Shown piece after piece: positions 26,765 through 34,311 of a DNA stretch of 64,000 nucleotides. The stretch is from contig NZ_JACHJK010000001.1 of assembly GCF_014203595.1 (NCBI RefSeq), forward strand, positions 436,582 to 500,581, given 5' to 3'. Position numbers and translations under genes: made by a program. Numbering within the stretch: the first letter of the stretch is position 1; each line of letters opens with the position of its first letter. Source of the stretch: Streptomyces echinatus (GTDB lineage Bacteria > Actinomycetota > Actinomycetes > Streptomycetales > Streptomycetaceae). The notes beneath the pieces were generated by a model that was not told where the DNA came from, made no database searches, and saw only the letters and a list, made by a program, of their open reading frames with translations.

Positions 26765-26780
26765 CCGCCAGTCTGGGCGG
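26765..26780 (-). terminator. Weak terminator after the sulfur block
   Basis: CCGCC (26765-26769) pairs with GGCGG (26776-26780). Read on the minus strand, AGTTTTTG follows. The stem is short but the T-run is unusual in this genome. A GATAAT -10-like hexamer at 26809-26814 on the same strand could drive the permease through it. Confidence 0.5.
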
Positions 26781-26847
26781 CCCGTCCGCTCACGCGAAGG
26801 GACCGCCCATTATCCGGACACTCGCCGTACCCTGGGTGAATTTTCGA

Positions 26848-27738
26848 TTACGCCGCCACGGGGGTGTAATGCGCGGCGTCGCCCTCGATCGAGTAGCTCT
26901 CCTTGCCCTCGACGCCGGCCGGGACGTCTCCGGCGACCGTCACCCGGTGCAGGCGGCGCGGCAGGCCGTCGTAGTTGTCGATGGCGTAGTGCTGCGTGAT
27001 GCGGTTGTCGAAGAGGACCAGCTGGTTCTCCGACCAGCGGTGGCGCAGCACGTTCTCCGGGCGTGTGACGTACGCCTGGAACAGGTCGAGCACCTTGCGG
27101 GACTCGCCGGCCGACAGGCCCACGATCCGCTGCGCGAACCCGCCGACGAACAGCCCGCGCTCCCCGGTCAGCGGGTGGACCCGGACCACCGGGTGGGCGG
27201 TGCGGTACGTGATCGAGGTGAACCGGGCGCGCTGGGCGGCCCGCTCCTCGTCGATCTCCTCGTCCGGCACCGCGTAGTCGTAGTCGTTGGTGTGCTCCGC
27301 CCACAGGGTGTCGGCGAAGCGGCGCAGCGGCTCGGGCAGGTCGCGGTAGGCCGCCGCCGCGTTGGCGATCAGGGTCTCGCCGCCGTACGGCGGGACCGTG
27401 AGCGAGCGCAGGGTGCTGGCCTGCGGCGGGTTGAGGACGAAGGTGACGTCCGTGTGCCAGTGGTTGGCGCGGCCCCGCTCGCTGTCGACCGGCAGCACGT
27501 TCGGGGCGCCGTCGACCGCGCCGACGGTCGGGTGGGCGGTGGTGAGCTCGCCCAGGTGGCGGGCGAAGGCCTGCTGGCCGGTGTCGTCCAGGCGCACGTC
27601 GTCGAAGACGAGCGCCTTGTGGACGTTGAGGGCTTCCCGGATCGCCGCCACCTCCTGCGGGGCGAGCGGCCGGGAGATGTCGACGCCGGAGACCTTCGCG
27701 CCGATGCGTGCGGTGACCTTGGTGATCTCGATGGACAT
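26848..27738 (-). CDS. TauD/TfdA-family dioxygenase
   Basis: This 296-residue Fe(II)/2-oxoglutarate-dependent oxygenase is of the taurine-dioxygenase group. The HxD iron pair is in NHWHTDVTF (~91-94), the distal His in NRITQHYAIDNY (~250), and the 2-oxoglutarate Arg in RRLHRVTVAGD (~265). The usual start motif ITKVTARIGAKVSGVDIS is present. It probably oxidises a sulfonate or sulfate ester, releasing sulfite or sulfate. It is the last gene of the sulfur block, 20 bp after the monooxygenase gene. Confidence 0.93.
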   Translation of the reverse strand: MSIEITKVTARIGAKVSGVDISRPLAPQEVAAIREALNVHKALVFDDVRLDDTGQQAFARHLGELTTAHPTVGAVDGAPNVLPVDSERGRANHWHTDVTFVLNPPQASTLRSLTVPPYGGETLIANAAAAYRDLPEPLRRFADTLWAEHTNDYDYAVPDEEIDEERAAQRARFTSITYRTAHPVVRVHPLTGERGLFVGGFAQRIVGLSAGESRKVLDLFQAYVTRPENVLRHRWSENQLVLFDNRITQHYAIDNYDGLPRRLHRVTVAGDVPAGVEGKESYSIEGDAAHYTPVAA

Positions 27739-27758
27739 GTGCGCCGGTCCTTTCAGAT

Positions 27759-29099
27759 TCAGACGAGGGCGGGGGCGGGGGCGAGGTACTGGTTGACGGG
27801 GCGGGGCAGGCCGTAGCGCTCCCGCAGCGTCCGGCGGGGGCCGTATCCGGTGCGCAGCAGGCCGCGGGCGCGCAGGAGCGGTACGACGTGCTCGACGAAG
27901 GCGTCCAGGCCGGAGGGCAGCACGGCGGGCATGATGTTGAAGCCGTCGGCGGCGCCCTGGGTGAACCAGGTCTCGATCTCGTCGGCGACCTGTTCGGGCG
28001 TCCCGGCGAAGGTGAGGTGCCCGCGTCCGCCGCCGAGCCGGCCGATCAGCTGCCGCACGGTGAGCCGCTCGCGCCGGGCCAGCTCCACGATCAGCGTGTA
28101 GCGGCTCTTGGCGCCCTCGATGGCGGACTCCGGCGGCAGGCCGTCGGGGAGCGGGGCGTCCAGCTCCAGGGTGCCCGGCTCCAGCCGCAGCAGGTTCTCC
28201 AGGCGGTCCACCCCGTGCTCGTGCACGATGTGGTCCTCCAGCAGCTGTTCGGCGGCCCGCGCCTCGGCCTCCGTCGAGCCGAGGACGGGCACGATCCCGG
28301 GCAGCACCTTGAGGTGTCCGGGGTCGCGGCCCGCCGCCCGCGTACGGGCCTTGAGGTCGGCGTAGAAGGCCTGCGCGTCGGCGAGGGTCTGCTGTGCGGT
28401 GAACACCGCCTCCGCGTACCGGGCGGCGAACGCCTTGCCGTCCTCCGAGGAGCCCGCCTGCACCAGGAGCGGATAGCCCTGCGGGGTGCGCGGCACGTTG
28501 AGGGCCCCGGCGACACCGAAGTACGTCCCCCGGTGCCGGGGCGGATGGACCTTGCCGTCGTCGCCCCAGACGCCGGCCGCCTTGTCGGCGACGATCGCGT
28601 CGTCCTCCCAGCTGTCCCAGAGCTTCAGCGCCACGTCCAGGAACTCGGCGGCGCGGGCGTACCGCTCGGCGTGCGCGGGCTCGGCGTCCAGGCCGAAGTT
28701 GCGGGCGGCCTCGGCACCGGCGGTGGTGACGATGTTCCAGCCGGCCCGGCCGGCGCTGATGATGTCCAGCGAGGCGAACCTGCGGGCCAGGTTGTAGGGG
28801 GAGTTGTAGGAGGTGGAGGCGGTGGCGATCAGGCCGATGTGCTCGGTCGCCGTCGCCAGCGCGGTCAGCAGGGTGAGCGGCTCCAGGGCACCGGCCGGCC
28901 GCTGGGCGAGGCTGCCCCACAGCTGGGGGCCGTCGGCGAGGAAGAGGGAGTCGAAGGTGCCGCGCTCGGCGGTCCGGGCCAGGCCGACGTAGTGGGCGAG
29001 GTCGACGTGCGCGTACGGGTCGCTCTCCGGGAGCCGCCACGACGCCTCGTGGTGGCCGGTGTTCATCAGGAACGCGTTGAGATGGAGTTGCCGGGTCAT
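27759..29099 (-). CDS. LLM flavin monooxygenase (NtaA/SnaA/DszA type)
   Basis: This 446-residue FMNH2-dependent monooxygenase is of the luciferase-like family. It has the N-terminal NtaA-group pattern (LHLNAFLMNTGHHEASWRLP), FDSLFLADGPQLWG, the flavin segment TEHIGLIATASTSYNSPYNL, SAGRAGWNIVTT, and PLLVQAGSSEDGK. Such enzymes desulfurise or oxidise organosulfur compounds using reduced flavin from a partner reductase, which is not in the window. Its start overlaps the ABC ATPase stop by 4 bp, so it belongs to the importer operon. The substrate is probably a sulfonate, sulfone or related compound. Confidence 0.93.
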   Translation of the reverse strand: MTRQLHLNAFLMNTGHHEASWRLPESDPYAHVDLAHYVGLARTAERGTFDSLFLADGPQLWGSLAQRPAGALEPLTLLTALATATEHIGLIATASTSYNSPYNLARRFASLDIISAGRAGWNIVTTAGAEAARNFGLDAEPAHAERYARAAEFLDVALKLWDSWEDDAIVADKAAGVWGDDGKVHPPRHRGTYFGVAGALNVPRTPQGYPLLVQAGSSEDGKAFAARYAEAVFTAQQTLADAQAFYADLKARTRAAGRDPGHLKVLPGIVPVLGSTEAEARAAEQLLEDHIVHEHGVDRLENLLRLEPGTLELDAPLPDGLPPESAIEGAKSRYTLIVELARRERLTVRQLIGRLGGGRGHLTFAGTPEQVADEIETWFTQGAADGFNIMPAVLPSGLDAFVEHVVPLLRARGLLRTGYGPRRTLRERYGLPRPVNQYLAPAPALV

Positions 29100-29830
29100 G
29101 CGTGGTCCTCCGTGACGCCGAGCGCGGCCAGCAGCCGCTCCCGGTACTCGCCCAGCACCGGCTCCCGGTAGGAGCGCGGGTGGGGACGGTCGATGATCAG
29201 GTCGAGGCCGATCCGGCCCCGGTCCAGTACGAGGACGCGGTCGGCGAGCACGATCGCCTCGTCCACGTCGTGCGTGACGAGCAGCACGGACGGCCGGTGC
29301 CGCTTCCACAGCTCGCGCAGCAGGCCGTGCATTTTGATCCGGGTCAGCGCGTCCAGCGCGCCGAACGGCTCGTCCGCCAGCAGCAGTTCGGGCTCACGCA
29401 CCAGGGAGCGGGCGAGCGCCGCCCGCTGGGCCTCGCCACCGGACAGCTCGCCCGGCCAGGCCCGCTCGCGGCCCCCGAGGCCGACCTCCGTCAGCGCGGC
29501 CCGGCCGCGTTCCTCGGCGTCCTTGCCTTCGAGCCCCAGCAGGACGTTCGCCAGCACCCGGCGCCAGGGCAGCAGCCGGGAGTCCTGGAACACCATCGAC
29601 ACCCGCTCGGGCGCGGTGAGCCGCCCGCCGCCGGCGACCCCGTGATCGAGGCCGGCGATCGCCCGCAGCAGGGTGGACTTGCCCGAGCCGCTGTGCCCGA
29701 GCAGGGCCGTGAACTGTCCGGCCGGCAGGTCGAGGTCGATGCCGTCGAGGACCGTACGGCCCTCGAACGACCGGGTCAGGCCGCGCAGGCGCACGGCGGG
29801 ACGGGTCAGTTGCTCAGTGTGCGGCGCCAC
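29096..29830 (-). CDS. ABC importer ATPase (SsuB/TauB type)
   Basis: The product has 244 residues. Walker A is GHSGSGKST (~43-51), the signature LSGGE (~128), Walker B LLLADEP (~150) and the switch His in LLVTHDVDEA (~185). It energises uptake of sulfonate-like compounds with the permease and binding protein upstream. GTG at 29830 has GGAGGG 7 nt ahead and overlaps the permease end by 25 bp; the stop overlaps the monooxygenase start by 4 bp. This indicates tight co-translation. Confidence 0.94.
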   Translation of the reverse strand: MAPHTEQLTRPAVRLRGLTRSFEGRTVLDGIDLDLPAGQFTALLGHSGSGKSTLLRAIAGLDHGVAGGGRLTAPERVSMVFQDSRLLPWRRVLANVLLGLEGKDAEERGRAALTEVGLGGRERAWPGELSGGEAQRAALARSLVREPELLLADEPFGALDALTRIKMHGLLRELWKRHRPSVLLVTHDVDEAIVLADRVLVLDRGRIGLDLIIDRPHPRSYREPVLGEYRERLLAALGVTEDHA

Positions 29831-30645
29831 GACAGCACCCTCCGTTCGATCAGGCGGACCACGCTGTCGGAGACCAGGCCGAAGACGCCGTAGATCAGCA
29901 GGCCGACCAGGATGACGTCGGACTGGCCGTAGTTCTGCGCCTGGAACATCAGATAGCCGAGGCCGCTGGTGGCGTTGATCTGTTCCAGCACCACCAGGCC
30001 CAGCCAGGAGCCGGTGACACCGAGCCGGAGTCCCACGAAGAATCCGGGCAGCGCGCCGGGGATCACGACCTGGCGGACGAAGGTGAACCTGGACAGCCCC
30101 TGCACCTCGGCGAGTTCGACGAAGCGGCTGTCGATGCCGGACAGCGCGGCGTGCGTGTTCAGATAGATCGGGATGTAGACGACGATCGCGATGATGGCGA
30201 TCTTGAAGGTCTCGCCGATGCCCAGCCAGAGGATGAACAGCGGGATCAGACCGAGGGTGGGGATCGCCCGGTTGAGCTGCACCGTCCCGTCGATCAGCGC
30301 TTCCCCGGTCCGGCTGAGGCCGGAGGCGAGCGCGAGCAGCACGCCCGCGGTCAGGCCGATCGCGAAGCCGTACGCGGCCCGTTCCAGGGAGGTCAGCACG
30401 TCCGTGGGCAGCGTGCCGTCCGTCCACAGGTGGCCGGCCGTCCGCAGCACCGTCCACGGCGCCGGTATGGCCCCCGTGTCCAGCGTTCCGGCGGCCGAGG
30501 CCGCGGCCCACAGGACGAGCAGCACCAGGGGGCCGGCCAGCCGGGCGGCGGGCAGCCGGCGGCCGGGGGACAGACGCCTGCGCCGGCGCACCTGGGGGAG
30601 TTCGGCGGCGTCCGATGCCGCCACGGCGGTCGTGGTCGTGGTCAC
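29806..30645 (-). CDS. ABC importer permease (SsuC/TauC type)
   Basis: This 279-residue membrane protein has six helices after a ~30-residue Arg-rich cytoplasmic N-terminus. The BPD_transp_1 EAA loop reads VELAEVQGLSRFTFVRQVVI then PGALPGFF (~190-215). GTG at 30645 is chosen because GGAGGTGA, overlapping the binding-protein stop, is 5 nt upstream. It forms the channel of the importer with the ATPase at 29096-29830. Confidence 0.93.
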   Translation of the reverse strand: MTTTTTAVAASDAAELPQVRRRRRLSPGRRLPAARLAGPLVLLVLWAAASAAGTLDTGAIPAPWTVLRTAGHLWTDGTLPTDVLTSLERAAYGFAIGLTAGVLLALASGLSRTGEALIDGTVQLNRAIPTLGLIPLFILWLGIGETFKIAIIAIVVYIPIYLNTHAALSGIDSRFVELAEVQGLSRFTFVRQVVIPGALPGFFVGLRLGVTGSWLGLVVLEQINATSGLGYLMFQAQNYGQSDVILVGLLIYGVFGLVSDSVVRLIERRVLSWRRTLSN

Positions 30646-30650
30646 GGCGC

Positions 30651-31691
30651 TCACCTCCGGTACTCCGCCGGTACGGCCTTCGCGGCGAGGGACTCGAAGC
30701 GGTGGTCGAACAGGGCGGAGACGTCGAACTTCTTCACGAACCCGCCCTCGGCGAGCAGGTCGGCCGTCTCCTGCTCCCACTTGACCGCCTCGTCCCAGGC
30801 GGGCGGGAACAGCGGCTTGTTGGCGAGGGCGGTGATGGACCTCGCCTGCTCCGGGGTCAGGTTCTGCGTCTTGACGTAGAACTCCTCGTCCCACTGCTCG
30901 GGGTGCTCGTAGATCCACACCTGGCCCTTGGCCCACGCGGGGATGTAGGCGGCGATCGCGGCGGCCTTCGCCGGGTCGTTCAGCACGGACTGCGGCGCCC
31001 ACAGCAGGTTCAGCAGGTCGACGACGTCGGTCTTGATGACCTGGGCGCCCTTGCCCTCGTACTGCTTCAGGTACGCCGGCGCCTGGCTGTTGGCGAGCGG
31101 GGCGATGTCCACCTGACCGGACTGCAGGGCGGTCAGGAACTGGTTGCTGGTCAGCGGGACCAGCTTCACCTCGTCGTACTTCAGGCCCGCCTGCTTCAGG
31201 GCCCGCAGCAGGACGACGCCCTGGGCCTGCCCCTGGGAGAAGGCGAGGCGCTTGCCCCGGAAGCCGGCGACCGTGCGGATGTCGCTGCCGGGCTTGGTGG
31301 CGAACAGGTAGTTGGGCTTGCGGGTGATGCCGATCGCCACGATCTTCGCGTCGAAGCCCTGGTAGTGCGCCTGGATCGGCGGGATGCCCGCGTTGTTGGC
31401 GAGGTCCAGGGACCCCGCGCGGAAGGCGTTGATGACGTCCGGACCCGCCCCGATGTTCACCCAGCTCGACACGGTGAAGGGCAGCTCGGGCAGCTTCGCC
31501 AGCCGGAACTGGAGCTGCTGCGTGTCCTGGTACGAGGCGATCTTCAGGCTGGTGCCGGCCGGGACCTTGCCGGCCAGCGGCCGGGTGGCGGCCCCGGCGT
31601 CGGCGGAGGCGTCGCCCTTGGCGCAGCCGCTGAGGCCCGCGACGGCGGCGGACGCCCCTACCAGGGAGGTGAGAAAGGCACGACGGTGCAT
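30651..31691 (-). CDS. ABC substrate-binding lipoprotein, sulfonate type
   Basis: The product has 346 residues. The N-terminus MHRRAFLTSLVG has two Arg and ends in the lipobox LSGC (Cys23), so it is a lipid-anchored exported protein, perhaps via Tat. The rest is an NMT1/SsuA-like two-lobe binding fold (SLKIASYQDTQQLQFRL, GSLDLANNAGIPPI, GKRLAFSQGQAQG). It captures sulfonate-type compounds for the importer. Upstream lie a short hairpin directly before the ATG and a 19-residue Cys-ending leader ORF. Confidence 0.93.
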   Translation of the reverse strand: MHRRAFLTSLVGASAAVAGLSGCAKGDASADAGAATRPLAGKVPAGTSLKIASYQDTQQLQFRLAKLPELPFTVSSWVNIGAGPDVINAFRAGSLDLANNAGIPPIQAHYQGFDAKIVAIGITRKPNYLFATKPGSDIRTVAGFRGKRLAFSQGQAQGVVLLRALKQAGLKYDEVKLVPLTSNQFLTALQSGQVDIAPLANSQAPAYLKQYEGKGAQVIKTDVVDLLNLLWAPQSVLNDPAKAAAIAAYIPAWAKGQVWIYEHPEQWDEEFYVKTQNLTPEQARSITALANKPLFPPAWDEAVKWEQETADLLAEGGFVKKFDVSALFDHRFESLAAKAVPAEYRR

Positions 31692-31803
31692 GGGAGAACT
31701 CCCAGAGGAAAAGTGCGGAAAGGCAGGAAGAATTCCGGTGAGGCAGGCCGGAGGAAGGGAAACTCACACAGCGGGAAACACGCGCTTCACGCGCGGCAAT
31801 ATG
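31692..31803 (-). promoter_or_regulatory. Candidate attenuator between leader and importer operon
   Basis: These 112 nt separate the Cys-rich leader stop from the binding-protein ATG. On the minus strand CGCGC-GTGAA-GCGCG (31781-31795) can form a hairpin 9 nt after the leader stop. GGGAG-TT-CTCCC (31692-31703) folds the presumed ribosome-binding GGGAG back on itself directly before the ATG. Both are short; regulation is inferred from the leader. Confidence 0.45.
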
Positions 31804-31863
31804 TCAGCAACAGAAGGTGCGACAGCTGATGAGTACGTCCATGACCAGGATGTTCCCGGCCAC
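31804..31863 (-). CDS. Cys-ending leader peptide of sulfur operon
   Basis: This 19-residue ORF starts with GTG at 31863, 5 nt after a perfect AGGAGG (31869-31874). It reads M-AGNILVMDVLI-SCRTFCC-stop, with three Cys in the last six residues, two adjacent to the stop. Cys is rare in Streptomyces proteins, so this is unlikely to be chance. Poly-Cys leader ORFs before sulfur genes act as cysteine-responsive attenuators in mycobacteria. Here the ribosome would stall when charged tRNA-Cys is low and change folding upstream of the importer gene. The mechanism is inferred; the ORF is read directly. Confidence 0.75.
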   Translation of the reverse strand: MAGNILVMDVLISCRTFCC

Positions 31864-31896
31864 GAACGCCTCCTGTCAACATTCCGAGTTTCTGAA

Positions 31897-33096
31897 TTAA
31901 ATAGTCTCAGGTGACGCGGCCAGTGGATCTTTGAACAACACGTCGAGCATCACGGAGCCGCCCGCGAGCGCCAGCACGGAATCCGGAAAACTGGTCGGCA
32001 GCACGGCCGCCGCACGGCTGTGCCCGGCCGCTTCCCGCAGCGCGTCCAGACAGTCCTCGAAGTGGCTGACGCCCACCTCGGTCACCACGACCGTCTCCGG
32101 GTTCAGCACGTCCAGCAGCAGCCCGGCCGCCCGCCCGGTCGCCCGGGCCCGGTCCACCAGCAGCCGCCGCGCCGCCGCGTCCCCGCCGGCCGCCGCGGCC
32201 ACCACGTCCATCGGATCGGCCGAATCGCTCACCCCGGCCGCCCGGGCCCGCCGGCACAGCGTCCGCTCGCTCAGCTCCGCCTGGAGGCACCCGGTACGGC
32301 CGCACGCGCACGCCTCGGTGCCGCCCGGCACCGGCAGATGGGCGATCGTCCCGGCCGCCGACCGCGGACCGTGGTGCACCTCCTCGCCGGTCGCGAACGC
32401 CGCGTCGACCACGTTGCCCACGAACAGGTGCAGCACGCTGCGGCTGCCCCGGGCCCGCCCGAACAGCCGCTCCCCGTTCACCAACGCCCGCGCGTGGCCG
32501 TCCACATGGACCGGCAGTCCGGTGCGGGCGCCGAGCAGGTCCCGTACCGGCACGTCCCGCCAGCCCAGCAGTTCGTGCTCGACCACGGTGCCGGTCTCCC
32601 GGTCCACCCAGCCGCCGACCGCGACCCCGGCCCCCAGCGGGCGCCGGCCAGGCACCTCGGCGGACAGCCGCGCGAGCCCCTCGGCGGCCCGCGCCAGCAC
32701 CCGGACCGGATCGGTCCTCTCGTGCTCCAGCTCCCGCCGGGCCACCACCCGGCCCCGCAGGTCCAGCAGCGCCACCGTGGTGTACGGCACGGCCACATGC
32801 ACGCCGGCGACCAGGAACCGCGTGTCGTCCAGGTCGACCGGCACGTGCGGGCGGCCGACCCCGTTCGAGCGGCGGGGCGCGGCCGACTCCCGGAGCAGGC
32901 CCAGACCGCGCAGCCGGGCGCAGTGCTCGGTCACCGACGCCGGGGACAGCCCGGTCAGCCGGGCGATGGTGCTGCGCGCCACCGGCCCGTGCTCCAGCAC
33001 GGAGCGCAGCACGACGCTGGCGCTGGTGCGCAGCCGGTCGCTGTCGGCGGCACGCGGGACGGGGGAGAGGAGAGCGGGGACCGCGGTACGGGGCAT
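31897..33096 (-). CDS. ROK-family transcriptional regulator
   Basis: The product has 399 residues. A MarR-like winged helix is at ~25-85 (GPVARSTIARLTGLSPASV). The ROK domain follows, with the zinc motif CACGRTGC (~270). The kinase ATP-binding DxGxT motif is not recognisable: the equivalent stretch reads LVAGVHVAVPYTTVALLDL, so it should be a sensor-repressor, not a kinase. ROK regulators usually bind sugars, yet this one sits directly upstream of a sulfur-uptake operon (22 bp to the leader's ribosome-binding site). It may regulate that operon. Its own gene is preceded by another leader peptide. Confidence 0.92.
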   Translation of the reverse strand: MPRTAVPALLSPVPRAADSDRLRTSASVVLRSVLEHGPVARSTIARLTGLSPASVTEHCARLRGLGLLRESAAPRRSNGVGRPHVPVDLDDTRFLVAGVHVAVPYTTVALLDLRGRVVARRELEHERTDPVRVLARAAEGLARLSAEVPGRRPLGAGVAVGGWVDRETGTVVEHELLGWRDVPVRDLLGARTGLPVHVDGHARALVNGERLFGRARGSRSVLHLFVGNVVDAAFATGEEVHHGPRSAAGTIAHLPVPGGTEACACGRTGCLQAELSERTLCRRARAAGVSDSADPMDVVAAAAGGDAAARRLLVDRARATGRAAGLLLDVLNPETVVVTEVGVSHFEDCLDALREAAGHSRAAAVLPTSFPDSVLALAGGSVMLDVLFKDPLAASPETI

Positions 33097-33174
33097 GGAG
33101 GACCGTCCTCGGGAACGGGGCCGACACGTCTCGGGGGCTCGAAAGCGGGCGAGGCGCGCCGGAAGAGTCCGCCT

Positions 33175-33261
33175 CTACCCCCGGCGGCGACAGGTGGCCG
33201 TGCCCTGGCGTCGCAGGTCGACATAGCGACGCGAGGTGAGGTTCCGGGACTGGGCGACCAT
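33175..33261 (-). CDS. RRxVDLxR-type leader peptide
   Basis: This 28-residue ORF (ATG 33261, TAG 33175-33177) lies 78 bp before the ROK gene. It contains LTSRRYVDLRRQGTATC followed by three Arg and Gly-stop. The R-R/H-x-V-D-L-x-R...C pattern is the hallmark of short 'putative leader peptides' annotated before sulfur-metabolism genes in Streptomyces. There is no Shine-Dalgarno. TACCCT 7 nt before the ATG on the minus strand could be the -10 of a leaderless transcript. Family recognition is from memory; the reading frame was checked codon by codon. Confidence 0.72.
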   Translation of the reverse strand: MVAQSRNLTSRRYVDLRRQGTATCRRRG

Positions 33262-33286
33262 GGCCGGAAGGGTAGGGCAGGGAAGG

Positions 33287-33313
33287 TGAATCCGACCAGA
33301 TGGCCGGGATTCA
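33287..33313. promoter_or_regulatory. Inverted repeat upstream of the ROK leader
   Basis: TGAATCC (33287-33293) and GGATTCA (33307-33313) are exact inverted copies, 20 bp centre to centre (two helical turns), ending 26 bp before the leader ATG. This is typical spacing for a dimeric repressor such as a ROK protein. Assignment is inference. Confidence 0.45.
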
Positions 33314-33536
33314 TTTGGCGAGACCGCACAGTTTCGTCGACGTCCCCGACACGTGAGCGAAACGTCCCTGCCTCAGTGATCAGCGTCACGCCGCGACCGG
33401 TGTAACCAGCACTCTTTGTCCGGAGCCCACCAAGCCCTCGTTGCGGCCTTTGTCGAGCGCTGACGGTGATCGTCCCGAGTCGCCTGGGATAGCGTCACCG
33501 TTGTCCCAGCATGTCCCCGTCACCCGCGGAGTCCCC
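33314..33536 (+). promoter_or_regulatory. bioY upstream region
   Basis: These 223 bp separate the divergent ROK leader and bioY. TAGCGT at 33490-33495 is a good -10 for bioY, with GCGGAG before the ATG. No further gene or known riboswitch was recognised. Confidence 0.5.
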
Positions 33537-34151
33537 ATGAGCACCGCCACCGCCGTCGCCCGCCCCGGCGCAGTCCTCGCCGACCTGCTGCCGTCCCCCA
33601 GGCTCTCGGCTTCGCTGGGAGGCGCCTCCACTCGCGTCCGTGACGCCGCCCTCGTCGTCGGCGGCGCCGCGCTCACCGGCCTCGCCGCCCAGCTGTCCGT
33701 GCCGGTCCCCGGCTCCCCGGTGCCGGTGACCGGCCAGACCTTCGCCGCGCTGCTCGTCGGCACCGCCCTCGGTGCCCGCCGCGGCTTCCTCTCCCTCGCC
33801 CTGTACGCGGCCGTCGGGGTGGCGGGCGTGCCGTGGTTCGCGGACGGCAAGTCCGGCGCGGGCATGGTCTCCTTCGGCTACATCCTCGGCATGCTGCTCG
33901 CCTCCGCCCTCGTCGGCGCCCTGGCCCGCCGCGGTGCCGACCGCTCGCCGCTGCGCATGGCCGGCACGATGATCCTCGGCGAGGCCGTCATCTACGCGGT
34001 CGGCGTCCCCTACCTGGCCCTGGCGGCCCACATGTCCGCGTCCGCGGCGATCGCGGCCGGCCTCACCCCGTTCCTGATCGGCGACGCCCTCAAGGCCGTC
34101 CTCGCCATGGGCGCGCTGCCCGCCGCCTGGAAGTTCGCCGGCAAGCGCTAG
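33537..34151 (+). CDS. bioY: Biotin transporter BioY
   Basis: This 204-residue integral membrane S-component of biotin uptake has six hydrophobic helices. The BioY signature is present: VPVPGSPVPVTGQTFAALLV, then GTALGARRGFLSLALY and GVPWFADGKSGAGMVSFGYI. The EcfA/EcfT energising subunits are not adjacent, so it acts alone or with remote subunits. ATG at 33537 follows GCGGAG. A strong hairpin with TTT follows the stop. Confidence 0.95.
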   Translation: MSTATAVARPGAVLADLLPSPRLSASLGGASTRVRDAALVVGGAALTGLAAQLSVPVPGSPVPVTGQTFAALLVGTALGARRGFLSLALYAAVGVAGVPWFADGKSGAGMVSFGYILGMLLASALVGALARRGADRSPLRMAGTMILGEAVIYAVGVPYLALAAHMSASAAIAAGLTPFLIGDALKAVLAMGALPAAWKFAGKR

Positions 34152-34177
34152 GCGTCCGCTCCGCGGTTCCCGTGGCA

Positions 34178-34218
34178 GAGGCCCGCCCGGTCGTCGTTCT
34201 CCGCGACCCGGCGGGCCT
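34178..34218 (+). terminator. bioY terminator
   Basis: A 15-bp stem with one mismatch (34178-34192 with 34204-34218), followed by TTTGTC, 27 bp after the bioY stop. Confidence 0.82.
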
Positions 34219-34255
34219 TTGTCGTATCCGCGCCGTGCGCCGGAGGCGGGAAAAC

Positions 34256-34296
34256 GGCATGGCCGCACAACCTGGGTCAGGTTGTGCGGCCATGCC
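34256..34296 (-). terminator. Long perfect terminator of permease 2
   Basis: A perfect 19-bp stem (34256-34274 with 34278-34296) with a 3-nt loop. Read on the minus strand GTTTTCCC follows. It ends the permease at 34312-35730 and is one of the strongest hairpins in the window. Confidence 0.9.
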
Positions 34297-34311
34297 CGGT
34301 CCGGGACCGGA

